DNA from: Phellopilus nigrolimitatus
Taxonomy: Eukaryota > Basidiomycota > Agaricomycetes > Hymenochaetales > Hymenochaetaceae
Assembly (NCBI GenBank): GCA_021029095.1
Contig: JAJOHG010000493.1
Span: 1 to 16,831, forward strand
DNA length: 16,831 nucleotides
Reading direction: 5' to 3'
In this document: positions 1 to 8,709 of the stretch, in pieces
Position numbering within the stretch: position 1 is the first letter of the stretch
How the letters are laid out: each line of letters begins with the position of its first letter
Program-made: the position numbers and the translations under genes
The notes under the pieces: model-generated
Database searches by the model: none
Told to the model about the DNA's origin: nothing
Seen by the model: only the letters and a program-made list of their open reading frames with translations

Positions 1-60
1 CTGTATGTCGGCATCGAATGTAACATCACCCAGTTTCGAATCGCATTTCGTACGCAACAT
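1..60. repeat. Left arm of a perfect 60-bp inverted repeat
   Basis: The reverse complement of positions 1-60 is identical, base for base, to positions 924-983. Identity stops sharply after position 60 on this side. The arm runs up to the window edge, so the full repeat may be longer. The 863 bp between the arms hold a duplicated F-box promoter and 5' coding fragment. No target-site duplication can be judged because the outer end lies outside the window. Confidence 0.95.
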
Positions 61-327
61 GATACGCACCGGCCGTGCTGGTCGTCTCGGCTGAGCTCTT
101 GAGCAAGACAGACTACTTACGTAAGCGAGCTTTAGACGAACACTGTAGGGTATAGCATTCGAGCTCGACCAACGACTGCAGCGAACTTCCGACTAAACAC
201 TTCCGTTTTTATAGTGAATACATCTATGCAATCGGACTCAGGTGTGATCTTATTTGATGCGAGCGAGGCACCTCACTTGAAGCGAGACCGTGAAAGGTAC
301 TTCATTAGTAGCTCTCCTGGCCGTTCA
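61..327. other. Intergenic stretch without a recognisable gene
   Basis: No open frame of convincing length on either strand, and no similarity to other parts of the window that I could see. It contains a 10-bp palindrome (cttacgtaag) near 118-127. It separates the left arm of the 60-bp inverted repeat from the duplicated F-box promoter segment. Confidence 0.5.
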
Positions 328-890
328 AGTTATACATGACACACAAGAGTATCATTACTAAGAATCCTCTTATCCCTGGGATGTTTTTTCTCACATCTGA
401 TCTTCCGTGCCTCTCTCACCCTAATTTCACCATTGGCATGTACATGTGCTTTGCTTCTGACCAAGTTGTTCAATGTTCAATGCATAACCTTCTCCCACTG
501 GTGGTAAACCTTCAGCGCCCTCCTTGGCAACACCATGCAAATTTCTATTGACGCTCTATTCCTTGTAGAAAGGCATGGAGACGATGAGTGATCGCGACAC
601 GTCGCTCAAAATAAACCAGAAGATCTGCTATCTTTCCGCATTGGTTTGTGCTTCAAGTTGAGTCTTTGCACATTGCACTGCTCAGCCATGGGTTCGCGAC
701 ATGTTACTTGGCACTCTCCGACATACCCACTGGCTGGCCTCTTATACCCCGGGAGTACACAGTATCAAAGCATTGTGGATGCAATGAAGACAATTAGGTG
801 CCTAGCGCCCTCTGAGATAGTATATGAAGTCGCATCGTACCTCAACAATCCACAGGACCTTCTCTCTGCATCGAGTTTCAGCCGCATACA
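328..890 (+). repeat. Diverged duplicate of the F-box gene promoter and 5' exon (copy 1)
   Basis: This segment aligns with the reverse complement of 4398-4978 along its whole length. Matching blocks include the 'acacacaa..gtatcatt' start, the 'ggcatgtac.tg' block near 437, the 'cttcaagttgagtctttgcacattgcac' block near 651, and the F-box coding start near 784. Copy 2 is the real upstream region of the F-box gene at 2844-4527. A third, shorter copy lies at 15780-15932. The copies differ by many substitutions and small indels, so the duplication is not recent. Confidence 0.85.
784..890 (+). pseudogene. Truncated F-box 5' fragment
   Basis: From the ATG at 784 the frame reads MKTIRCLAPSEIVYEVASY and continues through LNNPQDLLSASS. 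This closely matches the first 40 or so residues of the F-box protein encoded at 2844-4527 on the other strand (CLALPEIIYEVASYLHNPQD). Homology stops near 890, about two thirds of the way into an F-box motif. The frame then runs into unrelated sequence and the right arm of the 60-bp inverted repeat, and stops at 1015-1017. It is a promoter-plus-start fragment rather than a working gene, though with its promoter it could still be transcribed. Confidence 0.75.
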
Positions 891-923
891 TATCAATCAC
901 CACGACTTCTACATCCATGTGTC

Positions 924-983
924 ATGTTGCGTACGAAATGCGATTCGAAACTGGGTGATGTTACATTCGATGCCGACATACAG
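924..983. repeat. Right arm of the perfect 60-bp inverted repeat
   Basis: Exact reverse complement of positions 1-60. Another frame through this arm reads MLRTKCDSKLGDVTFDADIQ and stays open to a stop near 1028. That looks protein-like, but I do not recognise it. The arm begins 30-40 bp after F-box homology ends, so it may mark a rearrangement joint. Confidence 0.95.
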
Positions 984-1017
984 TATCCACAACGACGACC
1001 CATCTGCCATCTTTTGA

Positions 1018-1179
1018 CAAAACTTTAGAAAGATTGCGGCTGAAGAAGTAGCGAATTTGGTGTTTGCAACTGAAGAGCATCCAGCCGAAGGATCTGCAGT
1101 GCGTCATACCCGTCCCGAGAATATGGTCAAGATGATCACGTGCTGTGTCGGAGTTCGAACTTTGTCTTGGACCGCATAA
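1018..1179 (+). other. Possible coding remnant of unknown family
   Basis: Directly after the stop at 1015-1017, and in the same frame, an open stretch of 53 codons runs to a TAA at 1177-1179. Its composition is protein-like (RKIAAEEVANLVFATEEHP, then RHTRPENMVKMI). It has no start codon of its own near the beginning. I do not recognise the family. It could be a piece of the locus from which the 60-bp repeat arm came, or chance. Confidence 0.3.
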
Positions 1180-1469
1180 AGTCGCGTCCCTTCGCGCCCT
1201 CCATCGTCAGCCTCTCTTTCCCTCCTACCACCACCTCTTCTGCGAGAAAAACTCCTACCTCAGAATGAGGACTCCACCGTATGCCGCTCATTAATCCAGG
1301 TAAGCAGCTCTCCTCCACTCATCGCAGCTTCCCTGACGTCCCATTGAGCAGAGTGTGTGCCACCTAACTACCGTCAGCCTAACCAGCGCATACCACCATG
1401 ATCACCCAATGCGACCATCTCGTCGTCGAAAATTACCCTTCTACTCTTGCGGCCCATTTTTATGGCTGA

Positions 1470-1817
1470 ATGACGATGCTGCTTCTTGAATGTGAGTAGC
1501 CATTTGGCGGCATACCTCCTTGCCACTAATATCTTCACTTCTCAGACACATACTCGCCTAGCAGTACCCTGCCCGAGTCCTTCTCCCATACTCCACCTAT
1601 CACTCCTCGCTGTATACATGTTACGACAAATCAAGACCTTTGCGTTTCGCCGTCCGTCGACTTGGGCGACCTCTCAACTTCCATAATGTGGCATTCCGAT
1701 GTGGTCTCAGCTCCGCCCGGCTTCGGCCGCCAACGGAGCGGAGGCGGACAGGTCTGCTGGCGAATAGCCGCGGAAGTTCACGTCGTACGGAGCCAGCCCT
1801 CGACTTCCGTAATGTAG
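1470..1817 (+). CDS. Doubtful small spliced ORF
   Basis: A good fungal intron can be seen at 1492-1545: GTGAGT donor, CACTAAT branch-like motif and TTCTCAG acceptor. Splicing it joins an ATG at 1470 to a frame that stays open to TAG at 1815-1817, giving about 97 residues rich in Ser, Pro and Thr. The product begins MTMLLLEYTYSPSS. The last third lies inside a degenerate 126-bp duplication, where several frames on both strands are open because of high GC, so openness is weak evidence. There is no recognisable domain, signal peptide or membrane segment. It may be a non-coding transcript or chance. Confidence 0.2.
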
Positions 1818-1911
1818 CTAGACCGATGGTGTCAGCCCCGTCCAGCTGCGCGCTGTCGGCGGGGTGGCAGACATGTCTGCTGCGCGGAAGTTGGCGCTGC
1901 TCGGATGTGTC
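1675..1911. repeat. Degenerate tandem duplication, period about 126 bp
   Basis: Unit 1 starts at 1675 (caacttccataatgtggc) and unit 2 at 1801 (cgacttccgtaatgtagc). They stay alignable through 'gtctgctg...cgcggaagtt' to about 1789 and 1911, with substitutions and a gap of about seven bases. It is GC-rich compared with its flanks and open in several frames on both strands. I do not recognise it as part of a known element. Confidence 0.75.
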
Positions 1912-2492
1912 CAGTCGAAGCAAGCCGCTGTCTAGCTTTGCGCAGTCAGCGGCGTCAGCCTCCTGGGCCTCCGAGGATGCCGTGTGGCATCGCAAGACTC
2001 CTATGTCTGACTTGGACCCTTACGGCTCTTGCTGTCATCTCATGGTGTGTTATTTGCCGCTCGCAGTACGCTCCTGAAATTAAGTACTGACATCTTCTGC
2101 CGTTCTCGGAAGTATTACTGCCCGGTCGAAGGAAGAAGAAGGAAGCGAATTGCAGAGTTTATGTCGAATTTTGGCATAATTTGTACCGCATATACATAGA
2201 GTAAAGCACCCCGATGTATTCAATATCTTGTCTTCGATTCTAAAAGCTCTGCAGCCGATGGCTGAAATCACTCTACAGCCAAATAGTTTTAGTGTCACAT
2301 TGAAGACTTCACATACAAAAAATAGAATATTGGAATGGGGTAGTTCGAATGCATGTCGAAGAACTGAACTGGAATGTTGAAGCGCATAAGTTCCATATTT
2401 CACTCCCAAGTAAAGCCTTTTGTGTTTTTGACAATCAAGCAAGCAACACTTTAATTTGTCGGCCTGACCAGAGGAGCAGGTCTTCTAAAGCA
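1912..2492. other. Region without a recognisable gene
   Basis: The first 150 bp are GC-rich continuation of the duplicated block. From about 2080 the sequence becomes AT-rich with frequent stops in all frames. The 60 bp before the TRP4 fragment (gaggagcaggtcttctaaag) weakly resembles the sequence just before the TRP4 start at 7258, as expected if the duplication included some 5' flank. Confidence 0.4.
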
Positions 2493-2800
2493 ATGCTCAG
2501 CTTTTACCCGGAGACGTTCTGTTGCTCCCTAAAGTTGTCAATATAGTCTGAGCCCCTTCTGGCTGCAGACTTTCAGTTCGTGCTCGACTAGCTTCAGGCT
2601 CACTTCTTTCTGTGCAGATTGGCTCGAGTGTGCAAGACATATCAACATCCACTCTTTCAATTTAATTCCACTCTGGAGGTTCTAAAGATAAACCAGCAAG
2701 CGTTCCATGCATCCCATTCGCATATATCCTCGCATTTCTCTATCGACATGCACTGGAATATACATCTGTATCAGAAGGAAGTCTGGGCTGCACCCTACTG
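2493..2800 (+). pseudogene. TRP4: Decayed TRP4 (anthranilate phosphoribosyltransferase) fragment
   Basis: This aligns with TRP4 at 7258 in the same orientation. The ATG region, 'ttgtcaatag', 'ttctggctgcagac' and 'gtgcagattgg' blocks match exon 1. A deletion of about 200 bp then brings in the end of exon 1 (ctcgagtgtgcaag). Sequence resembling the 56-nt intron follows (tccac...actctg...ataaag). A second deletion leads to exon 2 at 'attcgcatatatcctcgc' and on to 'tgtatcagaagga', which parallels the TRP4 LFQKA region. All frames are broken. Because intron-like sequence is kept, this is a DNA-level duplicate and not a retrocopy. It resembles the diverged TRP4 copy at 7258 and not the pseudogene at 15198-15778. 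Confidence 0.75.
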
Positions 2801-2843
2801 CAGATGCAGTACATAGAACTATGACTAGGTATTGAGCATTGAT

Positions 2844-4527
2844 CTATGCGTTGTAAACGTCCCTGATATAAAACGTTTCTTCATGGCAATCCTTCAGGTA
2901 CCAGTGGCTCATGTACCCGCTTCCTATTAGGAGCCTTGGGTGATACGTACGCACGACTTTGATTGTGTGCTCTTCGCGCTCGAGACGTAACACTTGTTCA
3001 TTCCAACCAATGTAACGAAGCCGTGGTGGAAGGAGCGTCAAAAGCGCGACAACGTCTTCTCTGGAAACCTTCTTATCGAAGTCGTAATCTAAAACAGAGA
3101 TGGCCAGCAGGTGGCTGCTCGTTGCGAAACATTTCAAAATCGAACACTGAGCCCGAAAGCAATTAAAATTCAGGATGGCGCGGGAAGTTGTGTACATACC
3201 ATGGTAACTGTAGCAGCACTGCCTTCATCACTTATGCCGCAGCTCGGCACCTCCAGGGACAGCTCGACCAACTCGGGAAACATTTTATTCACATTTTCAA
3301 GCATTGATAAAATCCGATCATCAGGGTATACAAAGCTCAACCGGAGGCAGCGCAGCTGCCTCCCGAGCGGCGCAATTATTTGCTGCACATTATCTAAATC
3401 CTGCTGGGGAAACAAAACACGTAAATCACGAATAGGCTGCTTTCTCGACGTGGGAGAGGCCGCCAGCACGTTCTGGAACCAAGTGAGAGTCGAGTAGTCT
3501 ACCTGCAGAGACAGGAGATCAGGCAGATCGTGTTCAGCGAGAGGCTCCACGTCATCGTCGCAGTTGGTGTATACGCTTAAATGCTGCAGAGTCGTGTGTT
3601 TTGCGATAAAGTGCCTCACTTTGGAATCAAATGCTGAAGATCTCAGCCAGAACGACTGAAGGTTGGGAAGTAAAGGTCCGACAGGTCCAAAGCGTTAACT
3701 TGAGGCCCAAGATAGAGATGCAGGTTTTGGAGGTTCTTGTGCTGGTGGAGAAATGCGATGAGTGTGTCTGTTGGGTTGGGGGATGTGTCAAATAAAGACA
3801 GGTTGTCGACTATACCAAGAGAGAGACGCAAGTTTTGCAAGTTGCTGTATAGGCTGGTCAAAAATGTGTGCTGTGGGGGAGCCGCAATGATCCTGAATAT
3901 ATGCGCTGCGAGAATCGAGAATGCCTTTCCGCACTCACCCAATTATTTGAACTTAGCTCAACATACATACCCTGAAGCGAGCTAGACAGTTTCCTCAGAG
4001 CGATCCAGACATCTTCAGGTAGAGGTATACTTGTCTGTCCGGGGAGCGCATATGTGAAGAACTTGAGTCGTCCATTAGTCGAAAGCAGGTGAAGGATGCT
4101 CATGATGGCGCTCAGGTCAACTGCATTCCCTGGCTGTTCTTTCTGCTCATCAGTAATGTTATCGTCGTCTTTCTCCTCGTCGCTGTCTTCGTCTTCGTCA
4201 TCTTCTGCTTCAGAACAAATCTATACAGGTCTTTTTAGCACTAGTCACTTTGAAAACAATCATCAGTAGACGCACGCGCAACGCTTGGCAATGATACGCC
4301 GCTCGTTCATTTGAGCTTAGGAAATCCAGAAATGATGCAGTGTTGCGAAGGTGCACGCAAGGAGACTCCATGCGTAGTGGAATCAGCGTTTCATACCATA
4401 TGTGGCTGCAACTCGATGCGGAAAGAAGGTCCTGTGGATTGTGGAGGTACGATGCGACCTCATATATTATCTCAGGGAGCGCTAGACACCTACTTGTTGT
4501 TGTTGCACAGGGTTTGATTTCATCCAT
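2844..4527 (-). CDS. F-box protein, LRR-like C-terminal part, probable frameshift or extra intron
   Basis: Likely an SCF ubiquitin-ligase substrate adaptor. The N-terminal F-box reads CLALPEIIYEVASYLHNPQD. A strongly acidic linker follows (EDDEDEDSDEE), then leucine-rich, repeat-like segments (LQNLRLSL, LQNLHLYL, LQHLSVYTN, LRCLRLSF), ending YIRDVYNA. Proposed exons are 4527-4272, 4207-3971, 3905-3200 and 3146-2844. Introns at 3970-3906 and 3199-3147 have GTATGT donors and are convincing. The first intron (4271-4208, donor GTCTAC) is uncertain. Exon 3 loses frame near 3675-3690: either one base is missing, since the next frame reads PLLPNLQSFWLRSS, or a 44-nt GT-AG intron (3699-3656) is removed. 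Both options restore phase, giving about 500 or 485 residues. Its upstream region is the source or a sister of two other repeat copies. The F-box call is firm; the target is unknown. Confidence 0.75.
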
Positions 4528-4978
4528 AGCGATAGTTTACTCTGTGCTCCCTCGTCGACAAGGTATGAAGGGCCATGCCGTCGTTAGGTTGAGGGTTCCA
4601 AGTAACATGTAAGCTGTTGCGATGCCATGGCCAGGCAGTGCAATGTGCAAAGACTCAACTTGAAGAACAAACCAATGTGGGAAGAAAGCAAATCTCGTGG
4701 TCTGGTTTGAATGGGGTATTGCAGTTGCGACCCATCACCATGGCTTCCTATGACGAGCAAAGGGTCAATACCCATCAATAACTTGCATTGTGTGGTCAAG
4801 GAGAGTGTTAGTGGTTCCACAACCAATGGGAGAAGACCATGCTGTCAGAAGCAAAGCACACACGTACATGCCAGTGGTACAACTGAGGCGAGAGGCTTGG
4901 GAGGTCAGACGTAGACAGCAATATTTCAAGGGAAAGAGAATCTTCAGCAATGATACCTTTGTGTGTTATGTACATATC
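4398..4978 (-). repeat. F-box promoter and 5' exon segment (copy 2, inverted)
   Basis: Reverse-strand partner of 328-890. It covers the first 40 or so codons of the F-box gene that starts at 4527 and about 450 bp upstream of it, ending about 60 bp before the stop codon of the TPR-F-box gene at 5037. The part at about 4605-4790 also matches 15780-15932. As the only copy attached to a near-complete gene, it is probably the functional promoter. Confidence 0.85.
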
Positions 4979-5036
4979 TACGGTGTTGAGAACACATTTC
5001 CTTTTTTCGGAAGTAGATGTCGATCACCACGGCTTT

Positions 5037-6868
5037 CTACATCCACCTGTAGTTGTGCGTGTACCTGACATACGGTACCTTCGCCTGCATCCATGGCAGC
5101 GTGGCTCGGTCGAATGCCTTGCAATCATAGAGAATCAGCGTCCGTATCGGAAGCTGAAGCGGCGGCGGTACAACCATCGTAGATGTAGAAGGCAGGTCTG
5201 CGCCTGAATCTCCTTCCGACGGCGCAGGTGGAAGATGAGCCTCGACAAGCCGCATGATGGGTGTCACTTTCAGATCCACGGTTCCAGTAAAATCCAAGTG
5301 TTGCAGGCGCGGACAGCAGATCGGTCGCTCGTTTGTCTCCAATCTCTCATCGGAAAAGGGACTTGAAGCCGGCTCCGCCAGCGCCGTAAGGATAGTGTTG
5401 ACTGCCTCTGTCTCTGTGCATTGACAATAAGCAAAGCGCTTTAGCTTAAGCGCAGATTGGAGGAGTGGTATAAGTACGACCTGGCGTTCGAGACTGCAAC
5501 GAGTAAATCGCAGGTCCATGAGGTTCGGCAGGGACTGACCCACTAGCATGTCGAGGTAGCGCCTGTCCTCAACCCGGGATCCTGCCCTTTCTATGCTAAG
5601 TGACTTAAGATTCGGGAAGCGGAGACAGCGGAGGTATAAGCTGGTGCTTCCGGGGACGACGAGATGGAGGTAACGGAGGTGAACAAGTTCAATGGGCTCG
5701 GGAATCTCAACCAACTCTGGCGCAAGGAAATCAACCGAAACAAGGATGAGTGTTTCGAGAAGAGGATTTTGCGCAAGGACTGGGAGAACATCCCCGGCCA
5801 TAATTTTGCATTTGTGGATTTCGAGCGTCCTCAAGACCGTACATTGAAGAAGGCACTTCCATGAAACGCTACTCCAACATGCATTCCGTAATACGAGCGA
5901 AGATAAGCGCGTCAAATCCAAATTTCCAAAGGAGTTCTTATCGAAGCAGAACGCGCCTTCATCCGACAAGTCCATCTCTAACTCCTGCAGCTGAAGCTGG
6001 GCAAGTATGCCTGGGGGAAGAACAAAACAGAGTGACATAATTTCACGGGGTAAGTGCACTTTCAAGCTCTCGAGCTTTGTCCAAAAGCTCTCCGACGCAT
6101 AGCGCAAAACGTTCGGTAGCGCATCGAAATCGAAACCTCTGCGAATCTCCAGGCTCGAGAGCGTTCCTTTGGACCGTTGCAACCACGCATCGACCTTATT
6201 GCCACTCGTCTCCCGTGTGAGTACCAATCGCTGCCACAGCGAAGTCATGTTGAGGATGATTTCCCGCCAGTTTCGGCAGACGCGCGTGAGCGCGAGCGTC
6301 TTCGCGCTGCTTTTATCTGCTACGAGGGTGAATATAACGCCGCATATCTCGAACGGTAATTTGGAGAAGAAGCAGGGTGGAGATTCCAATTGTTTGAGCG
6401 CCCGTTGTTTCAGAGCATCGAGCTCAACGTGTCTTTCCTCGTCCGAGAGATCTAGTCGCTCTAGGGCAAGCTCCAGCATTTCTAGTGAAGCTTCAGGTTT
6501 TTTAATTTGAACTAAAAGATGCGCTGATTGTGCATATCCCTATATGGCGTAGAAGTTTGAGAAAAACAAAACATTGGACAATCGGAGACATTGGACAACC
6601 TGCCATAAACCCGGCACGAGATCTATGACCTTCTTGAAGTCCTCTAGCGCATCTTCTGGTCGGTCTAACATCTCGAACACAGCTGCCCTGTAGACATAAA
6701 TAGACACTTCTTTGCTATTTTCTAATATCGCCTGTTCATCCGTGGTGAGAACGAGCTCAACAGTCGACGGATGTGAACACGGACCTCATTAAATTCCATT
6801 AAGGCCTCCTCATACTTTCCCTGCCCGAACATGTTGAAGCCTTGCTCGAAAGAATCATTCCATGACAT
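5037..6868 (-). CDS. TPR-F-box-LRR protein (Dia2/Pof3-like architecture), intact copy
   Basis: Predicted SCF ubiquitin-ligase adaptor of 572 residues. Exons are 6868-6785, 6731-6600 and 6539-5037; the introns (53 and 60 nt) are GT-AG and phase 0. Exons 1-2 encode TPR-like helices (FGQGKYEEALMEFNE, then RPEDALEDFKKVIDLVP). A helical segment (EASLEMLELALERL) follows. The F-box is at about residues 130-180 (CFFSKLPFEICGVIFTLVAD, then ALTRVCRNWREIILNMTSLW). Leucine-rich repeat-like segments run from about 200 to 560. TPR plus F-box plus LRR is the order in S. cerevisiae Dia2 and S. pombe Pof3, but basidiomycetes have many such genes, so orthology is not claimed. An in-frame ATG at 7054 could add 62 residues; I prefer 6868 because the upstream part diverges freely between copies. 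It is the only undamaged copy in the window, and it shares its upstream region with TRP4. Confidence 0.88.
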
Positions 6869-7257
6869 GGTTGTTAGCGAACAAGATGGGACCGTAGTTG
6901 GTGGCAATGCAGCGTGGGATGTTAGACACACACGTTCGCTACTAAGAAAGGAAATCGGCTGTGTGGAGTGAAGCGACTCGACATTAATGTGCACTTTCTT
7001 CGTTTGCATATCTTCCTGACAACTGCTCTGAACAAACCTACTCAAAACTGCCATGTTTCACGGTCTTGACCTGAAAGGCCATGAAGAGAACTTTGAATTT
7101 TTGACTATCAACACTTTGGGGCATCATCATACCGGGTCCGATCATACCGGGTCCGTATGCATCTTACTAGGAAGACTTAAGGTGTATGTACGAATGGATA
7201 GCAACCATCATATCTATCTAGAATCTCTGCGAGGCGGCAAGCCGCTCTCGTAAAAAA
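6869..7257. promoter_or_regulatory. Shared divergent promoter region of TPR-F-box and TRP4
   Basis: The 389 bp between the two start codons serve two genes that point away from each other. The block at 6869-7215 (reverse strand) aligns with 15936-16238 upstream of the third TPR-F-box copy. Shared pieces include 'ctatccattcgtaca', 'gttgattgtcaaaa', 'accgtgaaacatggcagttttgag' and 'agccgatttcctttt'. The piece from the 'atggcagtttt' ATG onward also matches 12433-12603. TRP4 is preceded by a short A run (gtaaaaaaATG). No confident TATA box or operator can be assigned. Confidence 0.6.
7126..7155. repeat. Perfect 15-bp tandem duplication
   Basis: The unit atcataccgggtccg occurs twice back to back (7126-7140 and 7141-7155) inside the shared promoter. 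The equivalent place in the homologous region near 15970 has a single diverged unit (cagacccgg), so the duplication arose in this copy. Confidence 0.95.
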
Positions 7258-8411
7258 ATGTCCATCCTCAACTCACAGACCTTCAAACCGTTGCTATCTA
7301 AGCTTGTCAATAGTTATGAACTCTTTCTGGCTGCAGACCTCCAACTCACGCTCGACCATCTCTTCACTCCGAATGCACTTCTTCCCGTACAGATCGGCGC
7401 GCTCCTGACTGCATTGCATGTAAACCGCATAGAAAGACGGCATGAGATGCTGACAGCGGCGACAGAGAACTTGCGTTATCGGGCTCGGAAGATAGACATA
7501 GAAGGTGGAGACGAAGATTTCATCGTTGATATTGCTGGTACAGGAGGTGATGGGAAGAACACGTTCAACGTAAGCACAACGGCTGCGGTCGTTGCTGCTG
7601 GAGCTGGAGCTCGGGTGTGCAAGGTATGTTAACGTCCACCTTTTTTACATGATGTTACTCTGAGATAAAGATTTCTTAGCACGGAAGTGGAGCATCGACA
7701 TCCCTCTCTGGCTCTGCCGATATTCTGCAGTCCCTTGGTTGTCTCTTTATCACACCATCGTTTGAAAAACCATCAATGATTCCGCGCATTCCGTTCGCCT
7801 ACATCCTCGCTCCGTTATACCATCCTTTCCTAGAGATTATATCACTGTTTCAAAAGGCACTCCCCTTCTGCACGATATTCAAGCTCATCGGACCGCTGGT
7901 CAACCCAGTAGTTCCGAGCGGGATACTACTCGGCGTAGCGGAAAAGAGTATTGGCGAACCATTCGCTCGCAGTCTTCGCGACAGCGGCATTTCACGGGCG
8001 CTCGTCGTATGCGGCGCGGAAGGACTGGACGAGATCAGCTGTGCGGGAGACACGCACGCGTGGGAGGTGAAAAACGGGGTGATCACGCAGTATACGCTGC
8101 ATCCCAGCCAGTTCGGGTTGCGTGTGCACCAGCTCTCTCTTGTCTCGGGCGGGACGGCGGCTGAGAACTCCGAGACGTTCAAAGTGCTGCTAAGGTCCGG
8201 TGCGCAGATCCCAAATTCGCTGGAGCCCGTGCTGGACTTCGTGCTGCTGAACGCCTCTGCACTGGTTGTCATAGCTGGTCTGGCTAGTGATTTTAAGGAT
8301 GGTGTGAAGCTGGCGCGCGAAAGTATCATTTCTGGTAAGGCGTGGAATGCACTGCAAGCGTTCAAAATAGAGGGTGAGCGGGCGGCGACGCTACTTGCGA
8401 AAAGTACATAG
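7258..8411 (+). CDS. TRP4: Anthranilate phosphoribosyltransferase-like protein with altered active site
   Basis: The family moves phosphoribosyl from PRPP to anthranilate, the second step of the tryptophan branch. Exons are 7258-7623 and 7680-8411, with a 56-nt GTATGT...TTCTTAG intron, giving 365 residues, near full family length. Kept: GTGGDG (94-99), NVSTT (104-108), GSAD (133-136), GPLVNP (193-198) and GLDEIS (237-242), the PRPP and metal-binding elements. Changed: the usual K-H-G-N-R is KHGSG (122-126), and the usual R-R-x-L-x-x-R-T-x-F-N stretch reads QKALPFCTIFK (180-190). The first Arg there corresponds, as I recall, to the anthranilate-binding Arg164 of the Sulfolobus enzyme. The pseudogene at 15198-15778 still encodes RRALPLRTMFN. 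The protein may therefore be inactive, weak or changed in substrate. It is divergent from the TPR-F-box gene. Confidence 0.9.
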
Positions 8412-8709
8412 TTAGATGATTTTTTATTGCCCTTGTACTGTACGAAGAAAGTCATGAAACCGGAAAATCTCAGGCCCTTACATGTACATGAAGCACACTG
8501 TTTGATTTATGAAGAGAGCGCGTCTTGAAACTGGTGCGGCTGGGTGTAATTATCGACCCGCGAACACGGAACGGAATTCCGCCAGGAAGTCAGAATAGAA
8601 AGATCGACATTGCTATTTCTGTATGTTTTTCCTTGCTGAGTAAGAATGCACATTTTCTGAACGAATGCCGCACAATACGAAACGACGCTGCTCTTCGACT
8701 CATACGGCC
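8412..8709. other. TRP4 3' flank and MFS upstream region
   Basis: The first 40 bp after the TRP4 stop (gatgattttttattgcccttgtactgtac) have a matching but diverged stretch beside the TRP4 pseudogene at 15198-15236, so the duplicated unit included 3' untranslated sequence. The rest is the short upstream region of the MFS gene, with no recognisable regulatory site. Confidence 0.5.

Noticed and set aside
4147..4206. Trinucleotide-like run (cgtcttcgtc) as a microsatellite
   Set aside because: It is explained by the acidic Glu/Asp linker of the F-box protein on the opposite strand.
6540..6599. Direct repeat ttgtccaatgt inside intron 2 of the TPR-F-box gene
   Set aside because: An 11-bp repeat in a short intron; the related copies have similar diverged sequence, so it is probably background.
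7850..8455. Minus-strand frame of about 200 codons over TRP4 exon 2
   Set aside because: Antisense shadow; Ser/Pro-rich and without a recognisable motif, while the plus strand encodes the conserved enzyme.
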